Source: Paenibacillus sp. 598K
GTDB taxonomy: Bacteria > Bacillota > Bacilli > Paenibacillales > Paenibacillaceae
Length of the DNA: 63,175 nucleotides
Assembly: GCF_003851045.1 (NCBI RefSeq)
Contig: NZ_BFBX01000133.1
Coordinates: forward strand, 35,582-98,756
Direction: 5' to 3'
Shown here: positions 16,485-25,361 of the stretch, one piece after another
Layout of the letters: every line of letters begins with the position of its first letter
Numbering within the stretch: the first letter of the stretch is position 1
Notes under the pieces: generated by a model
The model's input: only the letters and a program-made list of their open reading frames with translations
What the model was told of the DNA's origin: nothing
The model's database searches: none
Program-made: the position numbers and the translations under genes

Positions 16485-17893
16485 CCGAACCAATGCCTCA
16501 GCCTCTCGATCCTCCGCAGGAGGAGCAGGTCGAGCGCCAGCACGACGATCAGCGACAGCCCAACGAGCGGCATGATCAGTCCGCATACGATCATGATCGC
16601 CAGGACCCCAAGCGTCGCCCGCTTGTCCTTGGGACGGGGCGGCGCGCCCAGCTTTCCGGCAGGCTTGCGTTTCTGCCACATCACATAGGAGCTGATGGAG
16701 ATCAGGATCAGGCCAAGCGCGACGATCAGCCCCAGCAGTTGGTTGACGATGCCGAATAGCTGTCCTTCATGCAAGGCGATGCCGAGCGTGATCGCCTTGG
16801 CCATCCAGCCGTAATCGGCATAGCGGACGTCGGTGAGCACAGCGCCGCTATACTGGTCAACGTGCAGCGTCGCATTGTCGCCGGGACGGCTGTGCGAGGT
16901 CGCGATCGTATAGACGCCGCGCTCGCCGTGCGGCATCGAGATTGTGTAAGGCCGCGCCACCTGATGCCGTTCGGCGATGCCGCTGACCTCCTCGACGGCG
17001 AGACGGACATAGCCGCCTGCGACAGACTCGGGTACGGGCAACTGCTCGGCAGCCCAAGGCACGTCCTCGGAGACATCCTTGGTTACGGTGACGGAGTTGG
17101 GCTTGGCAGCGAAGCTCAGCGCATATGGAGGATAATCCGTATGCGTCGCTGTCGCGACCTTGTTGATCTGCTGTCCCATCACGCCGGACCAGGGCAAGCC
17201 GGTGAGGATGAGGACGACGATGCCGACAGAGAGCCAGAATGCCGGGACGGCATGCAGATCGCGCCAGAACTGACGGCTGCCTGGCTTGCTCAGACGGGGC
17301 AGGATCGTCCCCCAGAGCGCCGACTTGTTGCGTGGCCACCACAGGCACAGTCCAGTCAGCGTCAGGATGAGTGCCCAGCAGGCAGCGAGCTCGACCAGTC
17401 GATTCGCCCAGGTGCCGCCGATGACGAGCTCGCTGTGCATTTTTTTGAAGAAGGCGCTGAACGTATGGTCGTTGTCCAGGATGCCCCGGATATGGCCGGT
17501 GTAAGGATCGGCATAGAGCGTTTGAAAGATGCCGTCTCGGGAGGCGCCCAGCTTGAGCGTCGCAGCCGGATCGTCGCTATAGGTAACAGACGATACGCTT
17601 GTGCCGGGATAGGCTCTCATCGTACGGGCGACGATCTCATCGGCTGGGAGAGCGGCAGCGCCAACCTCACGCACGGTGAGCATGTCCTTGTACAGATAGC
17701 CTTCGATCTGTGGCTTGAACAGATAGACAGAGCCGCTTACGGCCAGGATGATGATGAACGGGGCGAAGATCAGTCCGGCATAGAAATGCCATCGCCACAC
17801 GGAAGCATACCATGCGGTCTTCCAGCGGGAGCGGGCGTTGGCGGCGGAACTTGAGGCGATACGCGGTTGCTTGTCCATCCTGTTCGGTTTCAT
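16481..17893 (-). CDS. PepSY-associated TM helix domain membrane protein
   Basis: The 470-residue protein has four or five membrane segments. The first (WRWHFYAGLIFAPFIIILAVSG) carries the conserved W-H-x-x-x-G of the PepSY_TM family. Next come an extracytoplasmic PepSY-type region (residues ~65-145), a second helix near LTGLCLWWPRN, RDLHAVPAFWLSVGIVVLILTGLPWSG, another PepSY region, and a C-terminal pair of helices. Such proteins are often called iron-regulated membrane proteins; substrate and partner are unknown. AGGGGAAT precedes the ATG. The FixH-like lipoprotein gene follows. Confidence 0.88.
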   Translation of the reverse strand: MKPNRMDKQPRIASSSAANARSRWKTAWYASVWRWHFYAGLIFAPFIIILAVSGSVYLFKPQIEGYLYKDMLTVREVGAAALPADEIVARTMRAYPGTSVSSVTYSDDPAATLKLGASRDGIFQTLYADPYTGHIRGILDNDHTFSAFFKKMHSELVIGGTWANRLVELAACWALILTLTGLCLWWPRNKSALWGTILPRLSKPGSRQFWRDLHAVPAFWLSVGIVVLILTGLPWSGVMGQQINKVATATHTDYPPYALSFAAKPNSVTVTKDVSEDVPWAAEQLPVPESVAGGYVRLAVEEVSGIAERHQVARPYTISMPHGERGVYTIATSHSRPGDNATLHVDQYSGAVLTDVRYADYGWMAKAITLGIALHEGQLFGIVNQLLGLIVALGLILISISSYVMWQKRKPAGKLGAPPRPKDKRATLGVLAIMIVCGLIMPLVGLSLIVVLALDLLLLRRIERLRHWFG

Positions 17894-18134
17894 AACATTC
17901 CCCTAACCCAGTAAAATTTCACTGCTAGTCAGTATAAAGGGTTGCTTCTGATTCGGGTATGACTCGATCGAGCCATTTCTCAGACTGTGGAAGAACGCTC
18001 CCGTGACCGTAGGCTCCGTTTTGAGGGTAGTCTGATTTCTCTGAGCGTCGATCCGGCCTCCTTTTTGATTTTAGTGGTTTGATCGGAGCGTAATTTGTAC
18101 AATAGATAAATAGAAATCAATAAAATGCATTTTT

Positions 18135-18146
18135 TTTTACGTAAAA
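18135..18146. promoter_or_regulatory. LacI-family operator upstream of the regulator gene
   Basis: TTTTACGTAAAA is a perfect 12-bp palindrome with the central CG usual for LacI-family operators, 41 bases before the start of the LacI-type gene. It suggests autoregulation. The rest of 17894-18186 shows no other clear element. Confidence 0.55.
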
Positions 18147-18186
18147 TGAAGCCGTACAAGGCATATCCGATAGAGGAGGAACAGCG

Positions 18187-19170
18187 ATGGTCAGAATGGA
18201 AACGATCGCCAATCTGGCAGGCGTATCGATATCTACCGTTTCCAACGTATTGAACGGTCGTTCCAATGTGGGGCAGGCGACGCGGGAGCGCGTGCTGCAA
18301 ATTTGCGAGGAACAAGGCTACCAGCTAAATCGACAGGCCAAAAAGGAGCGCTCGAGCAAGTCGAATCGCATCCTGTTTGTGTTCCAGGATTTCGACCGCG
18401 ACTTTTACTTGAAGATCATCCACGGCATCAGCGACTACCTGACCGAGAACGGCTATGATCTGGTCATCTGCACCAATCGTTCGAGCAGCAGCTTCATGCG
18501 CAGCAGCTTTGCCAGCGGCGCGATCTGCCTCGACGGCAGCATGACCGACGAGGCGGTGTTGGCCGCGGCGGCAGGCGAATTCCCCATCGTCGTCATGGAC
18601 CGGTTGATCGAGCAAGCGGACGTCCCGGTCAAGAGCGTCGTCGTCAACAACTATCCGGTTATGTGCGAGCTGGTGCAGACGCTTGTCGATCAAGGCATCC
18701 GTCGTTTCGGCTATCTTGGCGGTCTGGAGCATACGCTCGACAACCGCGAGCGGTTTGCCGGGGTGACGGATACGCTGGAGAAGAATAATTTGTCTTTTGA
18801 TCGCAAACATTACTACCACGGCAATTACCGGGAGCAAAGCGGCTACCAGGCAGCCAAAATTATCGCGCTGAGTCACGACCTGCCGCAAGCGCTCGTCTGC
18901 GCTAATGACAATATGGCGATCGGGGCGATCAAGGCGTTTGAGGAAAGCGGCATCCGGGTGCCGGAGCAGATCGTCGTCACGGGCTTCGATGACTCGGAAA
19001 CGTCGGAGATGGCCGGTCTGACGACGGTCACGATCCCGCGTTACGAGAGCGGCTATCTGGCTGCCAAGACGCTGCTGGAGATGATCGACGGGGAGATGGA
19101 GCGCAGACCGTTCAAGCTCAATGCTGCGGTGACGTGGAGGCGGAGCGCGACGAATAGAAGAGAGCCGTAA
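18187..19170 (+). CDS. LacI-family transcriptional regulator
   Basis: The 327-residue regulator starts with the LacI helix-turn-helix METIANLAGVSISTVSNVLNGRSNV and hinge region, followed by the two-lobed sugar-binding domain. It includes RRFGYLGG, ALVCANDNMAIGAIKAFEESGIRVPEQI and VTGFDDSE, the family signatures around the effector cleft. AGGAGGA precedes the ATG. Its location directly upstream of a sugar ABC importer and a GH13 alpha-glucosidase implies that it controls them in response to an alpha-glucoside. Confidence 0.94.
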   Translation: MVRMETIANLAGVSISTVSNVLNGRSNVGQATRERVLQICEEQGYQLNRQAKKERSSKSNRILFVFQDFDRDFYLKIIHGISDYLTENGYDLVICTNRSSSSFMRSSFASGAICLDGSMTDEAVLAAAAGEFPIVVMDRLIEQADVPVKSVVVNNYPVMCELVQTLVDQGIRRFGYLGGLEHTLDNRERFAGVTDTLEKNNLSFDRKHYYHGNYREQSGYQAAKIIALSHDLPQALVCANDNMAIGAIKAFEESGIRVPEQIVVTGFDDSETSEMAGLTTVTIPRYESGYLAAKTLLEMIDGEMERRPFKLNAAVTWRRSATNRREP

Positions 19171-19219
19171 CAGTGGATTGTCGCATCAGTAGACTGTATC
19201 CTCATCGATCCTGTCTAAA

Positions 19220-19312
19220 GTAAAATTTTACGATAATCGATTTTAGTTTTACTTCGATTATTTTATTTTTTTGGTATGGAAGTGTTTACAATCCGCATAA
19301 GGTTGGTAATAG
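19220..19312 (+). promoter_or_regulatory. Promoter and operator of the alpha-glucoside import operon
   Basis: GTAAAATTTTAC (19220-19231) is a perfect palindrome made of the same half-sites as the element at 18135 in the opposite order. TTTACA (19285-19290), a 16-base spacer and TAATAG (19307-19312) form a good SigA-type promoter 37 bases before the TTG start of the binding-protein gene. Confidence 0.55.
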
Positions 19313-19348
19313 TAACTGAAAGTTATAACCATCAAGGGGGCGTGTACA

Positions 19349-20605
19349 TTGAAACAAGTAAAAAGGATTTCCAGTTTACTGGCCGTAGTAACGGCTGCGG
19401 CGATGGTCGCCGCATGCGGCAACGGGGCGAATGAACCGACTCCGGGCACGGGCGGCGGCAATAACGGGGGCGGCGGCATGGCGCCGATCTCCATCTTCCA
19501 GTCCAAGGTCGAGATCGCCGGCGACCTCGAGGCGCTGGCAAAGAAATATACGGAGGAGACGGGCAATCCGCTCGAGGTGTGGGGCTCTGCCGGCGACGCG
19601 TATATTACGCAGCTGCAGGCGCGACTAACGGCCAATGAAGGTCCGACGATCTTCAGCGTCCAGCCGGGCGAGGAAGCCGAGCGATTCAAATCCTATTATT
19701 ACGATCTGTCCAATGAAGCGTATGTAGCTGATCTGGCAGAGGGAATCGGTCTTGAGATCGATGGCAAAATTATGGGCATGCCGCTGGCGGTCGAGGGCTT
19801 TGGCCTCGTCTACAACACCGACCTCGTCGATCCGGCGAGCGTCAAGGATCTGGCGAGCTTCACAGAGACGCTGAAGCAGCTCAAGGCGGACGGGGTCAAC
19901 GGCTTGAGCCTGTCCCAGGAAGCGTACTTCCTGATCGGCCATCTGATCAATACGCCGTTCTCGCTGCAGGAGGACCCGCAGGATTATCTGGCCAAGCTTG
20001 CGGCGGGCGAGGTGAAGACGGCCGAGACGCCGGAATTCCAGGAGTTCGCCAAGTTCCTCGAGGTGATCCGCGCCGAGACGACGAATCCGCTGGAGGTCAC
20101 TTATGACCGGCAGATGGGCGACTTCGCCACCGGTCGCAACGCCATGGTCCATCAAGGCAACTGGAGCTACGGGATGCTGGAGGACTTCGGCGAGTTGAAT
20201 ATCGACATGATGCCATTCCCGCTCATGGGCAATGACAAGCTGGCCGTCGACATCCCGTCCGCCTGGGTGATTAACGGCAAGGCGAGCGAGGCGGAGATCA
20301 AGGCTGCCAACGCCTTTATGGAATGGCTGATCACGAGCGAGACCGGCAAAAATGCGATCGTCAACGAGTTCAAGTTCATCCCGGCCGTAACGAGCATCGA
20401 GGCAACCGATCTGGACCCGCTTTCGCAGGCCGTCTATGACGCTACGCAAAACGGCAATACGATGCCGTGGGCGCTCAACTATTTCCCGCCGGGCATCATC
20501 ATCAACGATCTGTCGCCGCTGGCGCAGGAGTTTTTCCTCTCCTCGTCGATGACGGGCGAGCAGTTCCTCGAGCGGCTCGACCAAATCTGGGCGAACGCCG
20601 GATAA
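19349..20605 (+). CDS. Sugar ABC transporter substrate-binding lipoprotein
   Basis: The 418-residue product begins at a TTG, seven bases after AAGGGGG; no ATG fits better. The signal ends in a VAACG lipobox (Cys ~24), followed by a Gly/Asn-rich linker. The mature part is a family 1 solute-binding fold: ISIFQSKVEIAGDLEALAKKYTEETG, FGLVYNTDLVDPASVKDL, and TLKQLKADGVNGLSLSQ as in the maltose/oligosaccharide group. It delivers sugar to the two permeases encoded next. A stem-loop downstream may raise its relative expression. Confidence 0.93.
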   Translation: MKQVKRISSLLAVVTAAAMVAACGNGANEPTPGTGGGNNGGGGMAPISIFQSKVEIAGDLEALAKKYTEETGNPLEVWGSAGDAYITQLQARLTANEGPTIFSVQPGEEAERFKSYYYDLSNEAYVADLAEGIGLEIDGKIMGMPLAVEGFGLVYNTDLVDPASVKDLASFTETLKQLKADGVNGLSLSQEAYFLIGHLINTPFSLQEDPQDYLAKLAAGEVKTAETPEFQEFAKFLEVIRAETTNPLEVTYDRQMGDFATGRNAMVHQGNWSYGMLEDFGELNIDMMPFPLMGNDKLAVDIPSAWVINGKASEAEIKAANAFMEWLITSETGKNAIVNEFKFIPAVTSIEATDLDPLSQAVYDATQNGNTMPWALNYFPPGIIINDLSPLAQEFFLSSSMTGEQFLERLDQIWANAG

Positions 20606-20626
20606 TCCAGCACACGCATAAGCTAC

Positions 20627-20667
20627 AAGCGAAAGCCTGACTTGCCAGCCATGTTGGGCTTTCGCTT
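20627..20667 (+). terminator. Intra-operon stem-loop after the binding-protein gene
   Basis: AAGCGAAAGCC (20627-20637) pairs perfectly with GGCTTTCGCTT (20657-20667), leaving a 19-base loop and only TGT afterwards. It is probably a partial terminator or mRNA-stabilising hairpin setting a high binding protein to permease ratio. Confidence 0.6.
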
Positions 20668-20706
20668 TGTCTGAACCTCACTACACGATGGAAAAGAGGC
20701 GCACGG

Positions 20707-21582
20707 ATGAAAAAAAATAGAGACCGGGCATGGTATGCCCTATTTACCGTCCCGCTGCTGTTTATTTTTTCGATTGTGGTCATTATTCCGTTTCTGATCG
20801 GGATCTACTACTCCTTTATCAGCTGGGACGGAATCGCCGCCAACCCCAAAGTGTTCGTCGGCCTGGACAACTACGCCCGGCTGCTCCAGGATTCGCGCTT
20901 CATCCGCTCCGGTTGGGTGACGCTGCAATTCACGTTGCTGGCGCTTGTGATCGTCAATGTGTTTGGCCTGCTGTTCTCGCTGCTGGTGACGAGCAAGCTG
21001 CGGCTGCGCAATGCCGCCCGCACGATGCTGTTCATGCCGAATCTGATCGGCGGTCTGATCCTCGGCTACATCTGGAAGTTCATCTTCACCGATGCCTTCC
21101 GCAATGTCGGCGAAGCGACGGGCTGGACCGGATTTTTCTTCAACTGGCTGCTCGATCCGCAGTATGCGCTGTTCGCGCTGGTCATCGTCTTCGCCTGGCA
21201 GATGGCGGGTTATACGATGATCATCTACATCGCCGGCATCCAGGGCATCCCGGACGATGTGATGGAGGCGGCCCGGGTCGACGGGGCGAATATGTGGCAA
21301 CGGCTGACGCGCATCATCTTCCCGCTGCTGATGCCGTCCTTTACGATCTGTCTGTTCCTGACGTTGTCCGGGGCGTTCAAAATCTTCGACGTCAACCTGT
21401 CGCTCACCGGCGGCGGGCCGATCAACTCGACGGAGCTGCTGGCGATGAATATCTACAATGAAATCTTCGGCTATAATCGCTACGGCCTCGGCCAGGCGAA
21501 GGCGATCGTCTTCTTCATCCTCGTCGCAGCCGTCACCGTGACCCAGGTCATCATTACGAAGCGAAGAGAGGTGCAGCTGTAA
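20707..21582 (+). CDS. Sugar ABC transporter permease (MalF/UgpA-like)
   Basis: The 291-residue permease has six hydrophobic segments and the MetI-like domain (about 65-285) with EAA loop DVMEAARVDGANMWQRLTRIIFPLL. The N-terminal helix WYALFTVPLLFIFSIVVIIPFLIGIYYSF is typical of carbohydrate CUT1 permeases. It pairs with the next gene; its stop overlaps the ATG of that gene (TAATG). No ATPase is encoded here, so a shared MsmX-type ATPase encoded elsewhere probably powers the system. Confidence 0.94.
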   Translation: MKKNRDRAWYALFTVPLLFIFSIVVIIPFLIGIYYSFISWDGIAANPKVFVGLDNYARLLQDSRFIRSGWVTLQFTLLALVIVNVFGLLFSLLVTSKLRLRNAARTMLFMPNLIGGLILGYIWKFIFTDAFRNVGEATGWTGFFFNWLLDPQYALFALVIVFAWQMAGYTMIIYIAGIQGIPDDVMEAARVDGANMWQRLTRIIFPLLMPSFTICLFLTLSGAFKIFDVNLSLTGGGPINSTELLAMNIYNEIFGYNRYGLGQAKAIVFFILVAAVTVTQVIITKRREVQL

Positions 21583-22418
21583 TGAAGAAATCCGGCAAAT
21601 GGGCGCTTGAGGCGCTGCTGCTGCTCGCTGCACTGGCCTTTCTGTCGCCGATCTACATCATGCTCGTCAACTCGTTCAAAAATCGGGCCGAGCTCTACGA
21701 AAATGTGCTCTCGCTGCCGTCGACGTTCAGCTTCCAGTATTACCGCGAGGCGATCGACAAGATGAACTTCCTCGGCGCCTTCGGCAACTCGCTCTACGTG
21801 ACGGTCGTCTCGGTCATCTTCATCGTCGTACTGGCGTCGATGACGGCGTGGATGCTCGTGCGCACGGACAATCGGCTGAGCCGGATCATCTTCCTCGTGT
21901 TCGTCTCGACGATGCTGATCCCGTTCCAGACCTTGATGATGCCGCTGATGCAGGTGATGGACTGGATCCGCTCGAATACAGGCATCCCGATGCTGAACAC
22001 GCATGAAGGTCTTATCTTTATGAACATCGGCTTCCATGCGAGTATGGCGGTGTTCCTCTACCACGGCTTCATCAAGTCGGTGCCGATCGCGCTCGAGGAA
22101 GCGGCGACGATTGACGGCTGCACCAAGTTCGGCGTGTTCTGGCGGATCGTATTCCCGATGCTCAAGACGATCACCGTCACCGTCGCGATCCTCGACGTCA
22201 TCATGATGTGGAACGACTACCTGCTGCCGTCGCTCGTGCTCTCCTCGACGGGACTGCGGACGATTCCGCTGGCGACGTTTTATTTCTTCGGCGAGTTCAC
22301 GATCGTCTGGAACCTGGCAATGGCAGGCCTGACGCTGACGATCATCCCGGTCGTCATCTTCTACGCCTTCGCGCAGAAGTACATCATCAAGGGCATCGCC
22401 GCCGGGGCGGTGAAGTAG
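21582..22418 (+). CDS. Sugar ABC transporter permease (MalG/UgpE-like)
   Basis: The 278-residue CUT1 permease has six membrane segments, an EAA loop (LEEAATIDGCTKFGVFWRIVFPML) and the common C-terminal FAQKYIIKGIAAGAVK. Its ATG overlaps the preceding stop codon, and only one base separates its stop from the GH13 start codon, so the three genes are translationally coupled. Confidence 0.94.
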   Translation: MKKSGKWALEALLLLAALAFLSPIYIMLVNSFKNRAELYENVLSLPSTFSFQYYREAIDKMNFLGAFGNSLYVTVVSVIFIVVLASMTAWMLVRTDNRLSRIIFLVFVSTMLIPFQTLMMPLMQVMDWIRSNTGIPMLNTHEGLIFMNIGFHASMAVFLYHGFIKSVPIALEEAATIDGCTKFGVFWRIVFPMLKTITVTVAILDVIMMWNDYLLPSLVLSSTGLRTIPLATFYFFGEFTIVWNLAMAGLTLTIIPVVIFYAFAQKYIIKGIAAGAVK

Positions 22419-22419
22419 G

Positions 22420-24105
22420 ATGGCTAACACAAACGAGACGCCGGATCGGCAAAGACCGGGCCCGACTCGCGCCTGGTGGAAGGAGGCCGTCGTCTATCAG
22501 GTGTACTGGCGCAGCTACTACGACTCGGACGGCGACGGCTACGGCGATCTGGCAGGGCTGATCGACAAGCTCGACTACATCGGCGGGCTCGGCATTGATA
22601 TTATCTGGCTTAATCCGATCTTCGAATCGCCGGATTTCGATAACGGCTACGACATCTCCGACTACGAGGCGGTGATGGCCAAGGCCGGGACGATGGAGAT
22701 CTGGGAGCGGCTGCTGGCGGAGGTGCATGCGCGGGGGATGAAGCTGATCATGGATCTGGTCGTCAACCATACGTCGATGGCGCATCCGTGGTTCATCGAA
22801 TCTCGCGCCTCGCGGGACAACCCGAAGCGAGACTGGTACATCTGGCGCGACGGCTCGGGTCATCAGCCGCCGAACAACTGGCGCTCGTACTTTGCCCCCT
22901 CAGCATGGGCGTGGGATGCGCAGACGGAGCAGTACTACCTCCATTCCTTCGCGGTCGAGCAGCCGGATCTGAACTGGGCCAATCCCGAGCTGCGCCGCGA
23001 GATCTACCGGATGATGCGATTCTGGCTGGACAAAGGGATCGACGGCTTCCGCCTCGACGCGATCGCGCTGCTGGCCAAGCCGGAGCGGTACGAGGATGCG
23101 GCGGACCCCGACAACATCGGCTATCTGACGAATAATCCGGGTCTGCATGACTATCTGCAGGAGATGAATCGCGAGGTGTTCCGCCATTACGAGGCGGTGA
23201 CGGTCGGCGAAACGGCATTCGTGACGCCGGAGGAGGGACTGCTGTATGTAGACGAGTCTCGCGGCGAGCTGAACATGCTGTTTCACTTCGAGGTGTGCGA
23301 TGAGATGGAGTCGTGGGATATGCTCCGCTTCAAGCAGGTGCAGCGCCGCTGGTACGAGGGACTGTGGGGGCGCGGCTGGAACTCGCAGTTCCTCAACAAC
23401 CACGACCATACGCGGCAAGTGACCCGGTATGGCAGCGACGGCGTCTTCCGGGTACCATCGGCCAAGCTGCTGGCGACGATGCTGCATACGCTGCCGGGCA
23501 CGCCATATGTGTATCAGGGCGAGGAGATCGGGATGACCGGCGTGCGTTTCCCATCGATCAACCATTACAACGACATCGCCATGCGCAACCGCTACGAGGA
23601 GGAAGTGACCAAGGGCGGCGATCCCGAGACGGTGCTGGAGCGGCTGCAGCCGCTCAGTCGGGACAACTCGCGGACGCCGATGCAGTGGGACGACAGCGAC
23701 AATGCCGGCTTCAGCGCCGGTCCGCCGTGGATGTACGTCAACCCAAACTACAAGGAGATCAATGTCGAGCGGGACATGGCCAGCCCGGACTCGATCTATC
23801 GCTACTATCAGCGGTTGATCGCGCTGCGCAAGCAGTATCCGGTCATGGTGTACGGCGACTTCGCCGAGCTCGACCCTTGGCGGGGCGATGCGCATCTCTA
23901 CATCTATACGCGCACGCTCGGCGAGGAGACGTGGCTGATCGTGCTCCATCACGCCGACCAGCCGACCGTCGTGGAGCTGCCCGAGCCGTGGCGCAGCAGG
24001 GAGCGGGTGCTACTGCTCGGCAACTACGCCGACGCGGGCGAAGCGCTCGGCGCGCCATTGCAGCTCAGCCCGCATGAGGCCAGAGTGTACCGGATGGGCG
24101 GCTAG
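22420..24105 (+). CDS. GH13 alpha-glucosidase (oligo-1,6-glucosidase/maltase type)
   Basis: The 561-residue cytoplasmic enzyme has the conserved GH13 regions: DLVVNHTS (region I), DGFRLDAI with nucleophile Asp213 (II), VGETAF with acid/base Glu264 (III) and NNHDHTR with Asp329 (IV). The start VYQVYWRSYYDSDGDGYGDLAG is that of the oligo-1,6-glucosidase/alpha-glucosidase subfamily, and the length (~560) fits. The residue after the nucleophile is Ala, not the Val of typical alpha-1,6-specific enzymes, so alpha-1,4 or mixed specificity is plausible. It hydrolyses the imported oligosaccharide to glucose. Confidence 0.93.
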   Translation: MANTNETPDRQRPGPTRAWWKEAVVYQVYWRSYYDSDGDGYGDLAGLIDKLDYIGGLGIDIIWLNPIFESPDFDNGYDISDYEAVMAKAGTMEIWERLLAEVHARGMKLIMDLVVNHTSMAHPWFIESRASRDNPKRDWYIWRDGSGHQPPNNWRSYFAPSAWAWDAQTEQYYLHSFAVEQPDLNWANPELRREIYRMMRFWLDKGIDGFRLDAIALLAKPERYEDAADPDNIGYLTNNPGLHDYLQEMNREVFRHYEAVTVGETAFVTPEEGLLYVDESRGELNMLFHFEVCDEMESWDMLRFKQVQRRWYEGLWGRGWNSQFLNNHDHTRQVTRYGSDGVFRVPSAKLLATMLHTLPGTPYVYQGEEIGMTGVRFPSINHYNDIAMRNRYEEEVTKGGDPETVLERLQPLSRDNSRTPMQWDDSDNAGFSAGPPWMYVNPNYKEINVERDMASPDSIYRYYQRLIALRKQYPVMVYGDFAELDPWRGDAHLYIYTRTLGEETWLIVLHHADQPTVVELPEPWRSRERVLLLGNYADAGEALGAPLQLSPHEARVYRMGG

Positions 24106-24216
24106 CGAGTGGACCGTTGCAGCCAGCTTGCTCAGGGCGTCCCGGTCGGTGGCATCGCAAGCCAGGTCAGTCGGCTATGCAGGGCCGGCAGGCGCTGCGC
24201 CGGAACGCCCTCCCTG

Positions 24217-25083
24217 CTACAGCCACTCGCCCCGAGCCTGGAGGAAGACTTGGCCGCCGACGAAGATGTCGACGGCCTCTTCCTGCTGCTCGGCCTCGAC
24301 ATGGAGCAGCGACGGCCGTCCTGTCCGGTAGCCCTGCTCCGCCCGATAGGACAGACGCTGCTCGCCAAAGTAGCGGTGGGCGACCAGGTAGCCGGCGAGG
24401 TTGCCGTTGGCGCTGCCGGTCGCCGGGTCCTCGGCGAAGCCGGGATCGTCGACGAATACGCGGACGTGGATGTCGTTGTCCGGGCGGATCGTCTCGCGGC
24501 TGAAGGCGAGGATGTTGGCCTTGTCTGCCGTGTCGATCAAGCGCTGGTAGGCCTCGGGCGCGATGCGGCAGCGGTTCAGGGCATCGAGCGAGCGCAGCGG
24601 TACGATGTAGGACGGCAAGCCCGTCGAGACGACCTGGATCGGGTAATCGGGCTCCATATCGTCCGGCTCGATCTGCAAGATGCGGCATAGTTGCTCGCGG
24701 TCGTCGAGCGGCTCGCCGAAGACGGGCGGATTTTGCCGCATCGTCAGCCGTTCGCCGTCGATCGTCACCGGGATCTGACCGGCCTCCAGGTTGAGCCGGA
24801 CGGTCGTCTCGCCGTCCTGCTCGAGCATATGGTGGATGATGTAGGCGGTGCCGAGCGTCGGATGACCGGCGAACGGCACCTCGGTGTCGGGTGTGAAGAT
24901 ACGGACATCATAGCCCCCGTCGGGCTGCTTGGGCGAGACGATGAAGGTCGTCTCGTGATAGTTGATCTCCTTGGCGATCTGCTGCATCGTCTCCTCAGGC
25001 AGCGGCGCGAGGGGGGCGAAGACGGCAAGTTGATTGCCCTGATAGCGCTGCTCGGCGAAGACGTCGACGATGTAATATCGCAT
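24217..25083 (-). CDS. PhzF-family isomerase-like protein
   Basis: The 288-residue protein has the PhzF/diaminopimelate-epimerase-like fold signatures. These are MRYYIVDVFAEQRYQGNQLAVF at the N-terminus, a catalytic-region Glu in INYHETTFI, TPDTEVPFAGHPTLGTA, and DDPGFAEDPATGSANGNLAGYL in the second half. Members of this family isomerise small acids; outside phenazine producers the substrate is usually unknown, and no other phenazine gene is present. The ATG at 25083 follows AAAGGAG; an open frame extends to 25137 without a better start. It is convergent with the GH13 gene. Confidence 0.9.
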   Translation of the reverse strand: MRYYIVDVFAEQRYQGNQLAVFAPLAPLPEETMQQIAKEINYHETTFIVSPKQPDGGYDVRIFTPDTEVPFAGHPTLGTAYIIHHMLEQDGETTVRLNLEAGQIPVTIDGERLTMRQNPPVFGEPLDDREQLCRILQIEPDDMEPDYPIQVVSTGLPSYIVPLRSLDALNRCRIAPEAYQRLIDTADKANILAFSRETIRPDNDIHVRVFVDDPGFAEDPATGSANGNLAGYLVAHRYFGEQRLSYRAEQGYRTGRPSLLHVEAEQQEEAVDIFVGGQVFLQARGEWL

Positions 25084-25189
25084 GCGCGTGTCAGCTCCTT
25101 TGTTGATTGTTGGTAGGTATAGCAGACAGTGTAGCACTCACGCAGTACGGGCGCAATGCATGGTAATTTGAGGATGAATTTACAGTTGG

Positions 25190-25215
25190 GGACTGCGCAG
25201 GCAGTCCTCTTTTTT
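25190..25215 (+). terminator. Orphan intrinsic terminator
   Basis: GGACTGC (25190-25196) and GCAGTCC (25201-25207) form a compact stem followed by TCTTTTTT, a textbook plus-strand terminator. No plus-strand gene ends before it within 1 kb, so it may belong to a short unrecognised transcript or act as an attenuator in the leader of the gene at 25362. Confidence 0.6.
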
Positions 25216-25361
25216 GCAGCGTCGATGCGGGTTTGCGCGACTTCGGGTATCCCATCGTTCGCTAATGTTTCCTTATGCAGGGTGCGGCAGAGGTACGTTT
25301 TTCCATGGTCTCTCCAAATCTATCTGTAGTAGAGTAGACTACGGATAGGAGGAATCGATGG

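Noticed and set aside
24106..24216. A missing gene in the gap between the GH13 and PhzF-like genes
   Set aside because: The two genes converge and the short space shows no start signal or conserved frame.
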